Source: Monarcha castaneiventris obscurior
Taxonomy: Eukaryota > Chordata > Aves > Passeriformes > Monarchidae
Assembly: GCA_026261815.1 (NCBI GenBank)
Contig: JAMPIT010000884.1
Location: forward strand, 10,305,001-10,369,000
Length of the DNA: 64,000 nucleotides
Reading direction: 5' to 3'
In this document: positions 40,901 through 55,900 of the stretch, in pieces
Layout of the letters: every line of letters starts with the position of its first letter
Numbering within the stretch: position 1 is the stretch's first letter
Notes under the pieces: model-generated
What the model was told of the DNA's origin: nothing
What the model saw: only the letters and a program-made list of their open reading frames with translations
Databases searched by the model: none
Position numbers and translations under genes: made by a program

Positions 40901-43900
40901 TTGCAAAAGTACCTCACTTAAAAGCCAGCTAAAGGCATCTATGTCTTTCAGTGCTACTTGAATGGCTTCTGTGGGGCATTAAGTTGACCTTGTGTTATCT
41001 CTGTACTAAGGAGATTTAGGACCACACAGCATTGTTCCATTGACACAGTCACAGCCAATGCCATTTATGGGGGCTGATAATCATTACTCCTCTTCTCAAA
41101 ATATAGGGTTTCATGAGTTATATGAAGGACAGAGGGTGGATGCTTGTCATTCTTCACTTGCTGGGACTGCCATGAGGGAAAGAACAGGCTCGAGAACTGA
41201 CTGTGGGAATGAGAATAACTTGGGCAAAGCGCAAGAAACTGGTAAACATTAATTACATAAGTGAGTTATTTTCTTAAAAGTGCTTTTTCTTCCCAACTGT
41301 CACTCACCCACGCATCTCGTTCCATCTTCATTGAGATGGTAACCTCGGCCACAGCTGGGTGAGATTCTCTGGCAGGTAAAGGAGCCGTCAGTGTTAATAC
41401 AGATCTGTCCAGCTGGGCACGGCATGCTGGTACTCAGGCACTCGTTGATATCTACGAGAGCACAAATCAGTGTAACTGTTTCCAGTCTCAGGAGGTTTAA
41501 GGTAAGATGCTCTCATCATGTAACCCTTCAGAGAAAAGTTCTGCCTGTTTATGACATTTAGCTCCTCTGGTACAATGCTTCCAGAGTGAAGACTGTGGAG
41601 GTATAAAAGCCATAGATCCCACTGAAAAGCAGTGAAAATTTGGTACAGAACTTGTATTTGTTTCAAAGCCTTTAAAAGTCTCCCCTAAACATACAAAGAG
41701 CTAATCAACAATTCAGTTCACCAGCTCAACCAGTTTTGCATCAGTCTGTGGGTTCTGATCTAGGTCTTTGCTTCTATATGATGATCAGAGTCACAAATCC
41801 AACAACAAAATCCCCTCAACTCCACATAGGGAAGCATTTGATTGCCAGTGCATAAAGTTAGGCTGTGAAATTGTGTTGGTAAATATTTTGAGCAAATGCA
41901 TTTTACGGGCCATAACTATTGCTGCTGCAAATTGATGTGGCATTACTGATGTCCTTGACGGAAAGTTAACCACAAGCTGCCATGGACCTGGCGCTACCTG
42001 TGGCAGACGTGTCTCTTCAAAGGGCTTGCTTTGCGCAGGCACTGCCTCCCCTCATTTTAAAGGCTGCAATTTTGATGTCAGTCTGTTTCCAGTGTCAGAT
42101 TTCAACACTATAGGTTATTATATGGTCAGGAAAAAAAGGGGCTGATAATGAGCAACTTGGCAGCTGCTGCTGCTCGGCCAGTTCCACAAGTCCAAGACTT
42201 CCTATGCCAATGGGGGAATTAAAAGTTGAGTTGAGACTTGAAAATAATATTCAAGGGAATAACTGATAGATTTGTGGGTCATATTAGACAAATCCATATA
42301 GAGTCTGCTGGAAACCAGTAATCCTAATGTATTTATATGAAGGTTATAATTCTGGTTTGGGGGAAACAAGGCATTGGCCTGACAAGATTGTCATCAGTCT
42401 TTAAAGTAAAACTCTTCTCCACGGTCTATTATAACTGTCCCATCTTTCTCATACACAGTAAGATTCTTCATGGGCTGTAAGGTGGGACAGGTCTGGAAAG
42501 ACCTACATGCCTGTAAAACCAAGAAGACTAATATCAAAGCATGTTGCAGAGGATGCCATAATTACACCTTTCTACACAAAGCTTTGGCTAAAACCTTTCG
42601 GATAGAGTTAGATTAAATTTATCATTATTATTTTACAATTTTGTTTCAGATAAAACACCCGAAGACTTAAGCAGCTAAGCACCTTAGGTAACCCAACCTC
42701 ATTAAAAATGGCTATCGAGTATTTAAGTCTTTTATTTAAATGGCTTTCCTCTGTCACTCTTACCTGTGGGACTAAGGAAAGAGCAATCCACACAAAGATG
42801 AAGAACAGTTTGGCCAGCTTAGAACCCACCCAGTGAAACTACCACTTATCTCCCAGGCAACACTTGAGTATTCCCCAAGATAAGAACATGCCTTACCAAT
42901 ACAGTTGCCTAGTGCATCTTGTATAAACCCACTCATGCACTGTAGCTTGGGTCGGCAACGGAAAGATCCTGGAGTATTCTGACAGATAAAATCGGGGGGG
43001 CAGTTATGAGTACCAGTCTCACATTCGTCAATATCTGGTACATCACAAAAAAAAATTGTTAGCAGGAATTCAACAGGTTTTTTCATTACATTTAAAACAC
43101 AAGACATAGGTAAAATCATCTTTAATCCACAGCATACCTTCCTGGAATTCTGTGATCCAGGATCCACCTGACTTACTACCTCAAAAAAGATCTCAGTAAA
43201 ACCAGGTAGGTTAAGATTTTTTTACTATTTCATTATTAATATTACATATAGGGGTGTGTCTGTGTGTACTATGCATTACAAGTGTAATTTTCACAACTAA
43301 ATTATTCAGAACCATTACAGAGTATCTAAAGCATCACATTCAGCACTGCTCAGCCTTGATTCAGCAGTGTGCTTAGCTTTGAAGTCAGAAAATTTAATTA
43401 TCCAAGTGCAATTTTAATTTTAACTTTAGATCCAATGCAAATATTGTTCATTTCTTTCAAAGTGAATTAACTGTCCTTGATTCCCGCCCATAAAGGCTTG
43501 CAATATCCCTGAATTATCATGCTTTAAAATACACATAAATATGACTTCTGATTACTTTAATATTCTACTCCTGTTCAGAATAGACAATAAATATTTGTGA
43601 ATAAATTATTGTTCAGGTAAAGCAGATAAAGCAGACAACAGCAAATGAGGCTTCACTCACAAATGTAGTCCTGCCCACATAAAAGAAACTAAAATTTAAT
43701 GTTTGCCACCTGGCAATGGGATGAAATCTCCTACAGTTATCAAAATACAGAAACTCTCTAGCAATAGAATACCTCAGCTTTCTCATTCATGCAATTGATA
43801 CAACAGTAGCCCTAGAGCTCTGTGGGACTTAAAAAATGACTGTGGAGACCATTTGAAGTTCAGGTTGGGTTAATACTGAACTGGGTTTAGCAGGGTTCTA

Positions 43901-46900
43901 CATGTAGCACAACTCAGTCATGTTACTTGGCATTTAAAAACCATACATGAAGATAATTAATTTTCTATTTTTATCACTATTAACATAATATTAATAATTA
44001 ACATTATTGACATATCTTACCCAGGTAAGAACTTTCTAAAATTAGTGGCATACATAATTTACTATCTATACACCTTTTTTTCCAACAGAGAAAGATGTTA
44101 GTACTTGCCAGTAAGCTATTTGTTGGCCTAAATCTGATGTCATTCAAACCAACGGAAGTGTTACTTCAAAGGGATCACAGTTACACCACAATACTTTCAA
44201 AAACATTGCCTGATGTTCTGCAAGTTTTGCATTGGAGGTCATTAATCAGCCTATTTATTCAATCTATTTATTATTCATCACTGATCAGCTCCTACAGTAA
44301 AACCTTACCTAAAATTTTTGTTAATTTACTTAGTGGAATGAAATTAGTTTATTTATAAACCATTCCAAACTTGGGGGGAACAAACTTTCTCATAGTGAAA
44401 ACCAATTCCCCATCAATTGGAGTTTGCTGCTAATTTATATCTCTGTAAAGGCAGCATGGCACATGAAGTTATGGATGCACATAACAGCATTCTTTAAAGC
44501 TAGGTGCAACTTGAAATAAGTAATTTTTTTAGTAAGAAAGACTGCTGCCTTTGTGTTCAAATACAGCTAGTCAAGAACAGTGCTTTTAGACACTTTACAT
44601 GTTTAAATCCCTAGGAATTCTGTGATTAAGAAATTAATCCCTTTGTAACAAATTAAACCTCCTAAGGATAAAAGCTTACTTTCTTTTTCTAAAGATGCAT
44701 CTACCTTCACATTTTCAAACTGAATCACCTGGTGGCTCCACTTGCCACACTTTGTTTCACACTCCAGAATGTGGAAACTTGATTTATTCAGGCACATCTA
44801 AACCATTAGATATGCTCCAAGAGCAGGACTTAGGCACTCCACTCACTAATGAGCAATCAATTCCTCAGAACAGACTGGAGATAGCCAGAAATAATCTCCA
44901 GGAACTTGTATATAGTGTGAGTGCTGGGCCTTCATAATCACCTGTTTTAGTCCCCAAAGCAGCTTCTAATATGCAACAAAAACTGCCAGTGTAAAATACA
45001 ATCATCTGTCCTGCAAGTCTTTGCAGCAGCCCCCAGCTGCTTGAACTGGTTATCTGCAAGGTCACAAGTGGAAGAACTGCTGTCCTTGAAGTGCACGTGT
45101 CTCAGATACACATGTATTTACCAAAAGCAAAAGAGCATGACATAATGATGTGCTTAGTTTTGAACTTAAGCCTGAAAGATTCTAGCATCTCTGCACAGGA
45201 CATACCTTTGCAACGACTGTCATCTGTTAGTTCATAACCGGTTCCACAGCTCGTGTCCCGCTGACAGCGGAAGGATCCTAATGTATTGACACAGGTTTGT
45301 CCAATCCCACAGTTGTGTGTCCCAGTGATACATTCATTAATATCTAAAATATGCAAAATTATTTAAAAATAAATATGAGAGAGTAAATAAGAAGCATGAA
45401 GTCCCTGGGAAGAGATGAGGTCAAAGGCTAGCTGTGGGCACACCTCCAACCAGGTAGTCCTCTGAGCATCAGAATACAAAGGTGTGGATTTGGCCTCACA
45501 CTCACACCCCACTACACAGCTGTTTCCAGGGTGTGAGCCAGCAAAGACATTTGGACCTTGTTTCCTGATTCACTGTACTTTAGAGGAAGAAGGCAAACTG
45601 AGTGAGAGCAAAGAGTCAACATCTTCTGATAGAGTCTAGTAGTAGATGATGTCTCCGGACGTGACTAAGGTTGCTACAGCTAGCATGTGTAGACATAGTC
45701 TGCTGGTGGAGTTGGCAGTGTTTGGTGTATGTTGGACTTGATGATCTTGAGGGTCTTTTCCAACATCAGAGATTTCATGGTTGGATTATAGTGACTGTAT
45801 GAATGAGGCAAACTTTCAGAAATCCTCACCTTGCTCTGCACCCCACCAACATATGGTTGAGCAATTATCTGAGCCAAGCTATGACTTTCTACTTTTCAGC
45901 TACTGATAAGACATTTCCTTTGTGAATTTTTTCATTTAAATTCGAATTCATAAGAAAATCTGACATCTATGTGTATTAAATGCAAAAGCTCTTCCTTTTT
46001 ATATGTTCAACTAGGTTAATCTGACCAATCATCAATATTTATTTTATGTTCTGAAGTTTGTATCTGAGCTACTTAGACTCCATTTTCAGTCACTGACAGA
46101 AAAAGGCACTATTCATCAGGAACACTTGTGATCCTTGAACAGCTATGCAGGATGGGCAAAGTGGACTGTTGCATAGGGCTCATATCCCTCAGCAACAAGG
46201 AGCCTGGGCTCAGTAGCTCAGAACCAAATGTCACATTGCACATGCCTGAAGTCAAATGAGACCTCTGTCCCACCGCGTTTCATTTGATGTCACAGAATAG
46301 AATATGCTGTTGGAAGGCACCCACAGGGATCATCGAGTCCAACTCCTGGCCCTGCACAGGACACCCCAACAATCCCACCCTGTGCATCCCTGAGAGCGGT
46401 GTCCAAACACTCCCAGAGTTCTGGCAGCCTTGGGGCTGTGACCATTCCCTGGGGAGCCTGTTCAGTGCCCCAGCACCCTCTGGGGGAAGAACCAGTTCTT
46501 CTGGGAGAAACTAGCAATCCTTCCTTGACAATTCCCATGCCACTCATAGAATCCAGAACATTCATCCTTTCTGTCAGTTGTGTCCTTAGAAAGCTAAAGA
46601 ATCCTACTCTATTTATTTCATCTGCCTTATCAATTACAATCTAGTATTATGAGAGAGAATAGGGATTTTATTTTGGTTTTATTCACAACAACAAATTCAA
46701 ACTCTGCCTCTTCTCTGTTCTAAATTCTCCACCTTTTCCACTGACCCTTTCTTCATCTTCCCACAATTCTCATTTCAACACTCTATTCAAATCAACTTTT
46801 TATGACTTCACCTCTTTCCCCAGCTGACATAAGCATATTCTGATCTCTTCTCCCTGGGTATTTTTGTATCTATTCTTGCTCTTTTAAAACAAGAATGTTG

Positions 46901-49900
46901 ACAATCGAGACAATGGCTTTATTTCTTTTACCTTCACAGGTGATACCATCTGGTTGAAGCTGATAACCAACAAAGCAGGAGCAGACGTAACTGGATCCTG
47001 TGTCTCTGCACTGCTGAGAGCAGGGACCACCACCTAATGGATATGTTAAAAAGTCTCGTGTAATTAAGAGGCTCTTCATAGGAACTGAAACATACCATTA
47101 ATTTACAGGACACTTAATTTATTTAGAAAAGAAGTTAAAACACATATACAGAAGAAAGAAAGGGCTAAGCACTGAAAGCTCTAAAAATAACACAAGAAGG
47201 GTTGTTCTGATAAACAGAAAGAGAATACTACAGAGAATTTACACAAAATTTGTCTCATCATTAAGAAAACTTTTTCTGATCTTGTTAAAATAGAAATTAA
47301 TGTTAAAAATAGTTCATATTCTAAAAACAGAGAAAAAAGTTATCTACTTCCAACAACAAATATTTGTTTTAAGGCTGCAGATATTCTTAGTACAAACAGA
47401 GCCTATCTCCATTTTTTAGAATGGCTGGATAGACATTTAACAAAAGGTCTGAGATAGGCACAATCTATGTGAGCAATTGCAGCTATAATACATGATAAAT
47501 ACTTTATAAAATAATTTTTTAAGTACAACAATTTCTGACGAGGACTGGGGCATTAATGCACCACTGAAAATTAGGTGAAACCATAGTTTTGCAGCTGAGA
47601 TAACTGCCTCTGCTCTCTGAATCTTTGCTAATACTGTGAGCTCCATCCTAAACAGTAAAACCTGTACTGGAGGTGTTAGAAGAACAGAATTTCCCCATAT
47701 AAAATGAAGATGCTCCAAAACAAATTGCTGGAAGTTCCACTGCCTAGGAAATTTAAGTTTCCCGTGGTAAAGTTCAGAAAATTACAAGTACTTTTGGCAT
47801 GCCAAGTTTATCAGAAAATATACTGTTGACAGAAACACTAATTTGCAGTTAGCAATACCAATCCATCTCCTGCAGGCAGCTGGTTAACTGAGAAATACAA
47901 CAACTGATTACATGAAGAAATAATGCTAGGAAAATATGTAACACATATTTCTATGTCATCTCTTTTAATTAGCAACTGAAGACAAGGAGGAGAGGCACTA
48001 TTGACTCTGGTTCACTAATGACCTGGTAGATATTCCCATTCTCTCCAAAGGGTAACAGCTGTAGAACACTGAGAACAGGAAATAATTTTTCAACTGTAAT
48101 ATAAGCCTATTAAATTTATTATATCCTAAATACATTTCTGAGTTCCAAAATGCTGGCAGAAAACAATGAATCACTGCTGGTTTAGGTTTATAGATATGTT
48201 AATCACATGTGGCAAGCAATAAATCAGAATACTTAGCAGAGCAATATTCCAAATACACACTTCCAAGGAGGCAGAGCAGCATGACTGATCAGGACAATAG
48301 CCACTTTTGTCTTCCTTTTTTTCAGGTGATGAATCTCAAACAGAAACAAGTTTAATTTCATATTCAAACACCCTGATCACCCCAAGAAAAGAATAAAAGG
48401 TGCACATATTTAATATAGGATCATCATATCCTGAAGAATCCAAAGTACTCCAAAGGTTCAAGGATGACACTTCTGACACTTCTACAAGTTAAGTAGAAGT
48501 GAAATGTATTGTCTCAGCTTCAGCTGGATAAGATGGACTCCACTGTGAGAGACAATGCCCCCCTTGTATTTAGGAACTATTTAAGCATCACATAATGGCC
48601 CATTACTCCTTGGAAAGGCTCTTCCTCATGGTTTCTTTTACCCATAACTATCCTACGCAAAAGGCTTTGGCTAATCTCTAGATCTGATTTGGCTTCACTT
48701 TATTGAAAGCAATCACAAAAGAGCTGGCTAGCAGGACTAGTCACCTGACTTACCTCTGCAGCCATCATGCAGATAAGGATCTTCTTGGTCTAGCTCCTCC
48801 TTTGAAATTTCAACTAAAAAGAAGAGAGATAGGCATTAGAGAAGAAAGCACTTTTCTTCTCAAGGTAAAATCCTGTGTGCTTGGGATGGAACTCACACAA
48901 GGGTTTTGGACAAACCAGGACAAAATTAAAAAGCATTATTTACATATTTTACTGCTATTTCTTACTTAAATTTGACATTCAAATGCTCATGTCCATGGGG
49001 CATTTTCCATCTGACTGATTCAATATGAAAGTCGAACTGTGATCATAGACTACATATGGACTGAGATTTCCAAATGCAGGTTCTTGATGTCAGACTTCTA
49101 ACCAGAGCTTAACTTCATTTTCATAAGGCATGTTGTTGAGGCATGTTTGGCTTCCACTGACTTTATAGTAGCTTGGGGTGCTCAGAGATTTAATGAAAAT
49201 CAGATTAACCTCAGTTATTTATTTAGATTTCATTTCAAAAAGAACTCCACACCTAAGTTTTTGGGCACGTACTTATGGCATCCTTTCAAATACATATACA
49301 TTGGAGAGTTTTGATTTGTGATTCTCCTGCCACATGCACACATCCCATTCTCACCACATGAGGACATAAAAGGGCCAAACACATCCTGAACCCACTGCTT
49401 CCCCAAAGAACCAGCTAATGGACTTTCTCCAATCCTGCCACTTTGAACACAGGGGCAAAGGTAGGTTGGTAGTGTGCAAAAACACAATTCCAAAATACTC
49501 TGCTTACTGAATAGGAAACTGAGGCTCATTTCAGTGAATGCCCATGAGCCCATTCCACTAGCAGTCACTTACAAGCAAGTGATGCACAGTGGATGCATAG
49601 TGTTTTGTGCAATGGTATAAGGCTGGGTTGTTTCACTGAACCCTCAAGCCATAGGGGCACATTTCAGTTATGCAGAGCTGATGAAGTCAGTTTGCTCAAG
49701 TCTGGTTGGATTTTGTACAGGCCTCTGGGGACATAGCACCAAAGATCACAAAATCAATTAGGTTGGAAAACACCTCCAAGACCATCAAGTCCAACCTGTG
49801 GACAACACTTTATGTGACTTGGAGAGCCAGCCTGCCTTACCCCTGCAGCAGAATGCCCTTCATGCATTGCTATGGCACAACACACACAAGGTGCTAGTCC

Positions 49901-52900
49901 AAAAATCTGCCTTGCAAAATGGAGCCTCATCTCCCCTTCACAACTAACAAAGTGTCTATTTGTGTTGTTTACTCTGTCTTTCTACAGGCATTTTTCATTG
50001 TCAGCAAGGTTATCTGATGCATGTTCAAACACCTGCTTGTTTCTTAGCTGAATGATGAGAACATTGTCCTGCCCTGCTCATGGACACAGTCCCAACTTTA
50101 CAATACATAGTGGCTCTGATGTGTGCCATAATAACCATATTAATGATTGCTGTGTGTGTCACTTGCCCACAAGGGCAAGCAGGGAAATACTGTATGCCAT
50201 GCTTGCAGTTCTCACAGATGACATATTTCTCAATGTCATGCAGGTACACTGAGTATGCAAATTTCGGTTATTAGCAGAGATGTTTGAGTATGAGGAATAT
50301 ACTAGTCCAGTCATCGCAGCCAGTGCTAATGGACAGGGGTAATTCCCCTGCCGAGACAACAGCACACCCAGAGAAACTGCTTGAAAGGGCATTTCCAGAT
50401 GTTACCTGATAAGGCAGACACTGAGACAAGCCAGGCTTGAAAGACCTGGAACAAGTCTGATAATATGCTGGCTCAAGCAGACCAGTGCAAGCTTTTGTAA
50501 TGGGGCTTGCATTTAAATGATTGATTAGGATGATGTCTCCCAAAACCTGTTGCTTGTGATCTGCCAGCCAGATTGCATGTTTTCAGTGCTCAGAGGCCTA
50601 TGAGGGGGGCAACACCACACAGCATGACTTGTCTGCAGTTTCAGGTCTGTCTGCCAAGAGAAAAAGGAAAAAAAAAAAACCAAACAAATGAAGGTCTATA
50701 AGGGTCAGTCTGTACACACTCATCCTCTTCAGCTTGGTGGACTAGGTATGGAAAAGGGTATCAGGAGCTGCTGCCATCCAGGTACCCCTCTTTTTTGGTA
50801 ATATCAGAAGAAACAGGTTCCACACTTCCTGGAGATCTTTAGTTGTCCCAGACAGTCCACGCATTTCAAACATCCCTGGTTTGTGAGCATTTGCCTCTCA
50901 CACAATGGCAACATTTGAATTCTGCTGAGCTGGCAAAGGCCCTCTAGCTTTTTAACACAATTCAAAGAATTGGTTGTTGATTTTCATTTTAATTAAGCAT
51001 TTATCAGTGGGCAAAATGCCATTAAATTTAATAGCTTATATTCAGCTTCCAAGATAAGATCATTAATTGCCAAAATAAGCTCTCTTACATTTAAGTTCTG
51101 ACACCAGAAACTAACTAACTAACTAACTTTCCGCCTCTTAATTTCAACAACAGCCTTTCAGCTATCACTAGCCAAAAAAATGAGCTCCAAAACAGGCATC
51201 ATTAAATTACTCAGATGAGATATCAAATTAGAGGAATTCCAACAGAAATAATTTAAAGTGCAAACACTTCTTGTACCCTGTATCATTTTGTGCCTCACTC
51301 TTTTAAAGTCTGCAATGAAATACCTGGCTCTTTTTTAGGAGCATAATCACTGATGGACAGATCAATGCCTTCTTGACCTTTCCCACAGCAAGTTCTGAAG
51401 ACAATTCCACACTGATATCCTATCTTTGGGTTGGGTTCACAACTCTGTCCTTGAACTTGGGCAGCCTTTCCCAGCAAACAACAGTAACAACATGTCTGTA
51501 AAAAGAAAATGAAAATATTAACAAAGTTAAAGCAATGTGAGCTTTTTCAATGGTGTCAGTAGTCATCTTATCTTGGCACTGATGGAAAATTTTCTGCAAA
51601 CTCTTTAAGAACTGGTATACTTGGGCTCGAATTTCTTAACCCCCTGTGGAGTTCAGTGAGCTCTGCATCTGGCCAAGCACAGAATCTGGGTGCAGTTCTC
51701 AGAAACACTATGTGTGAAGTCGTGTGCAAGCTGATGTGGAAGACCGCAACACTCCCCACACGTATATGGAATTTCACTACTCCCTGCCTGCACAGCCTGG
51801 ATTCAAACACTAGCCAAAAGTGGGAATTCTTCACACCCCTGCTTCCCATATGTGCCCAGTTTAATTAAAACGGGATACAATCAATGAAGTGCAGGACTCA
51901 GTCTGACTGGAGCTGCTTCTTCAACTTCCTCCCTGAATAAACAAACAACTCATCCAATGTTTGCATTAACAGGTCATAAAGAGGAGCTATTTTGCTCTGA
52001 AAAACGTAGTCAAACATTATTTAAAAGCATCACTGTCCTGATGCAGCTTCCAGGAGTAATACATGATCCGCCTCTTTGAAACTTGCTGAACTGCAGACCT
52101 GGAATACACCACAAGGAAGCACAGGACAAGTTAATCCCATGGAGGCTTCCTTTATTTTAAATTGAGAGGATGCTGCTGATTTATTCCGTTTTCTTCCTTG
52201 CTGTCAGAAAGCAGCAAAAGTGTTTGGTTCTCTGGAACTGGTCTGCCAATTGCTACTGTCACATGAAAACAGATTTAAGCTTTTTTATTAGTTTTGTTAG
52301 TCTTCCAGACTTTATTTTGCTTGAAAAAAATAGCCTGCACCATTAAACAGAACAGATGGAATATAAAATAACTAAACTTTCAACTAAATTTCTATAGTTT
52401 GGTGCTTTAAGCAGCACACCTGCTGAAAAGAAGGGTAACTATGAAATGCTTTTCTTTATTTTTGAGATGTCTATCCCTGCCTATATTCAAAGTTTTCCCT
52501 TGTAATGAATTACGTTTCTCTCCCTGTACTGAACTGAAAGGCACTTTTAAAATTTAGAGCAGCATAAAGGTAAGACAGTAACAGCATCCTGACATATGTA
52601 AGTATTCCATTTTGTATGATGTCATTAAATACACAACAGAAGCTTTTCCATGCTACAGATTGCAGTAGGGCTGGAACTCGTCTCTCTCACCCTCATCTCC
52701 TGGGATGTTGTTTTCATGCCGTCCCAATCTCTAGTATACGTTTTCCCTCATTTACTCTTGTTTGATGAGATGATTCCTACTACTCACTTTTTTACTAGTT
52801 TCTCCAACTACTTCCATCCAGTGGCAGAGGCTCCAGTTTCAATCTATTATGTCTGGGGTAGTTCCATCTTTTCTGGCTTTTTTGGATGACTTTAGAAATA

Positions 52901-55900
52901 AACCCTTGATGATTGCAACATTTCTCAATATTTATTCTAACATATCAAGCAACTCCCTGAGGCATCCTTCTCAAAGTTCTTAAATCTGACGATAATTCTG
53001 TTAATTTTCAATTTTCACAACCATAAATTAGAAAACAAAAATGGAAAGTGAGCTGAAGATGCATTACTTCACTTAAACCTGCATATTTTGGATAACCAAA
53101 TCTTATTTAAGTTATTGAATAGGCTGATATTTTGACAAATTTTGACATTATATAATTCTGGTATCCTCACTGGCTTCTGCTGGAAGACTCAGTCTACTTC
53201 TTTATTGTGTCACACGATGTTCAAATTGGGAGTTACAGAGTTTCTCTTCATTTTTTTTAAAGAGTGTTCATTAATCTTGCCCTTTTTGAAGTGCTGAATA
53301 GCCTTATGTTCCTTATTTCTTTCAGGCTGAGCCACCACTTGAAAAACCTCTGTCTCCAGCTGATGTGAAACTTCAAGTACACAGCTTGCTAAATCTTGCA
53401 ATGTCTGTAAGACACTATATCTTCAATTAACATAACTGTGTGCCCTGAATCATTTGTTCCAACTTATATTTATTCTAACTGTGCATGATGCATCTCGATT
53501 TAACATCTTGACAATAATTCATATTTGTATACCACAGCCAAAATGATCCAGAGATGGAAAGTGTCAAATGTTTTCTTAACTGGTGTGTTGGTTTTGCACA
53601 GCCTGGTTTTTGGTAGTGGGGCGGGGGGGGCAGTTTTTGGTAGAGGTGGCTTCTGTGAGGAGCTGCTGGAAGCTTCTGCCATGTCCAGCAGAGCCAGTCC
53701 CTGATAACTCTGAAGATGGACATGCTGCTGGCCAAGGCTGGGCCAATTAGAGATGGTGGTAACGCCTCTGTGATAACATATTTAAGAAGAAACCAAAACA
53801 AAGGTTGTGGTGCAGTTTTAATTCCAGCTAGAGAAGAGGAGGAGGTGAGAACATGTGAGGAAAACAACATGGAGACACCAAGGTCAGTGCAGGAGGGGCA
53901 GGAGGTGCTCCAGGTGCTGGAGCCAAGATGCCTCTGCAGGCCGCGGTGATGACCATGGTGAAGCAGCTGTGCCCCTGCAGCCCATGGGGATCCATGGGGG
54001 ATGCAGAGATCCACCCACAGCCCGTGGGGGAGGTGCCCGTGCCAGAACGGGTGGATGCCTGGAGGAGGCTGTGATCCAGTGGGAGACCCAGCAGAGAGAG
54101 AGGGCCCTGCTCCCAGGCTGGAGCAGCCTGTCCTTACAGGACTGCACCCTGTGGAAGAGACACCTATGGCGCAGCAGTTTTGGAGCACTGTTTGCCTGTG
54201 GGAAGGACTGACATTGCAGCAGTTGTGGGAGGACTGCTGCTTGTGAGATTGAAACCACACTGGAGAAGTTCACGGAGAACTGTCTCCCATGGGAAGGGAC
54301 CCCACGGTCTCACAGGGGAAGGACTCCTCTCCCTGTGCAGCAGAAGAAAACCTCAGGTGACGAACTGACAAAAACCCCATGCCCTGTCTCCCTGTGCTGT
54401 TGATGGGAAGGAGGGAGGAGTTGAGGGAAGAAAAGGTGTCTTAAGGGCTTATTTTACTTTTAATTATCCTCCTCTGATTTTGTTAGTAATAAATTCACTT
54501 CATACTTCTAACTTGAGCCTGTTTTGCCCTTGGAGTATTTTCTCCCAGTCTTTAACTCATGAACCCTTCCTTAAATTTTTCTCTCCTCTGCCCACCTGTG
54601 GCAGGGGAGGGTGAGTGAGCGGCTGTCATGGGTGCCTGGCATTTGGGCAGTGTCAAACCATGACAACTGGTGTTTATCATGACTGAATTTTCCTACTGAC
54701 CCTCACAGCTTCTACACTGGCAGTCCCAAAAGCCAGAATTTCATGACTGACTTATGAAAGAAGATAGAGAAGCTGATGAAGAGCACACTCAGGACTCTGC
54801 AGACCTGGACACAGCTCCACATATTTCACCTGTGAACTTGGAAAGTCACCTTTTTTTTGAGTTCTCCCACTGTAGAAAGGGGACAGCATAGCAGTGATAA
54901 GGAGACTTTAACTCACATTCATGGCACACTCTGGAATTCCAAGACACAAGGCAGCATGGAACTGCCACTAGTACTATCCTGGTATAATTAATAACGATGT
55001 TTCCTTTTTCACACTGATTTTCTGGACTATTGGCCTGTTCTGAAAGCCTTTGATCCTTTAGTCAGGAGTGCAGTCTAACCTTTATATTCATTCAGTTCTT
55101 GAGGTGTTTGCAGCCATTTTCCAAAGGCTGCCAGTTGCCTGGTAGCAAGTTGTGATGATCATTTACTTATTTGCTAGAACCATCACTGCCTTCATGGATG
55201 GTATAACCTAACAATCATATTGTTATTATACCCTTTCACTGCCTGTAAGCCTCTGCTTCTGAAGTCACCCTAATATCAAACTTTTTTCCCCCTGGTATTA
55301 GCAAAAACCAATGCAGCTTCAAAGCCATGCCTTGCTCCTTATGTGTGGATAGACAGTGGACAGCTGTGACCTACCTGAAGACCCATGATCCCTAGATTGC
55401 CTTCTCACAGAAAGGAATAAAGGAGTAAAGTTACATGTGAGAAATCTGAAGATTTATTTCTAGTGCGATTAGGAATCACCTAATTCCTTAGGTGAATAAG
55501 GTCTCTCAATTATGGAAAGTTTACAGTAGTTTGACAATAGCTCTTATTATTTATGTTTGGATTTAAGTCGCCAGTTTTGGCGTGAATCCTGTACTAACAC
55601 TGCTTTTGGTATCTGTCCACAAGAGGTCTCTCCCTTGCTGAAATCCATTAGATGCTAACCAAAAACCCACTAATAACTGAGGAATTTTCCAGAACTTTGG
55701 ACGAGCTAAACGAAAATTAAAAATATGTTCAACAGTCCAAAGCAATAAAGTTCATGTACTCACCTACTACACACAACCAAAGTATTCATGACAAAACTTT
55801 TGAGATAAGGATGTATCTTAACCTTCGAAAAGTACCTATGACAAATTTTGGGGAAAATGTCCAAGCACCTTAAAGGTGGTCAAATTTCTAGAAGCTGCAC

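Larger units (their letters stand above)
45344..46931 (-). other. FBLN1 intron 6 (1.6 kb)
   Basis: Holds two CR1 copies in opposite orientation (45700-45790 plus, 46288-46560 minus). Confidence 0.9.

Noticed and set aside
53475..54273. 261- and 129-codon minus-strand open frames and plus-strand frames
   Set aside because: Almost wholly inside the solo LTR; no recognised protein, and the frames run through GC-rich non-coding repeat.
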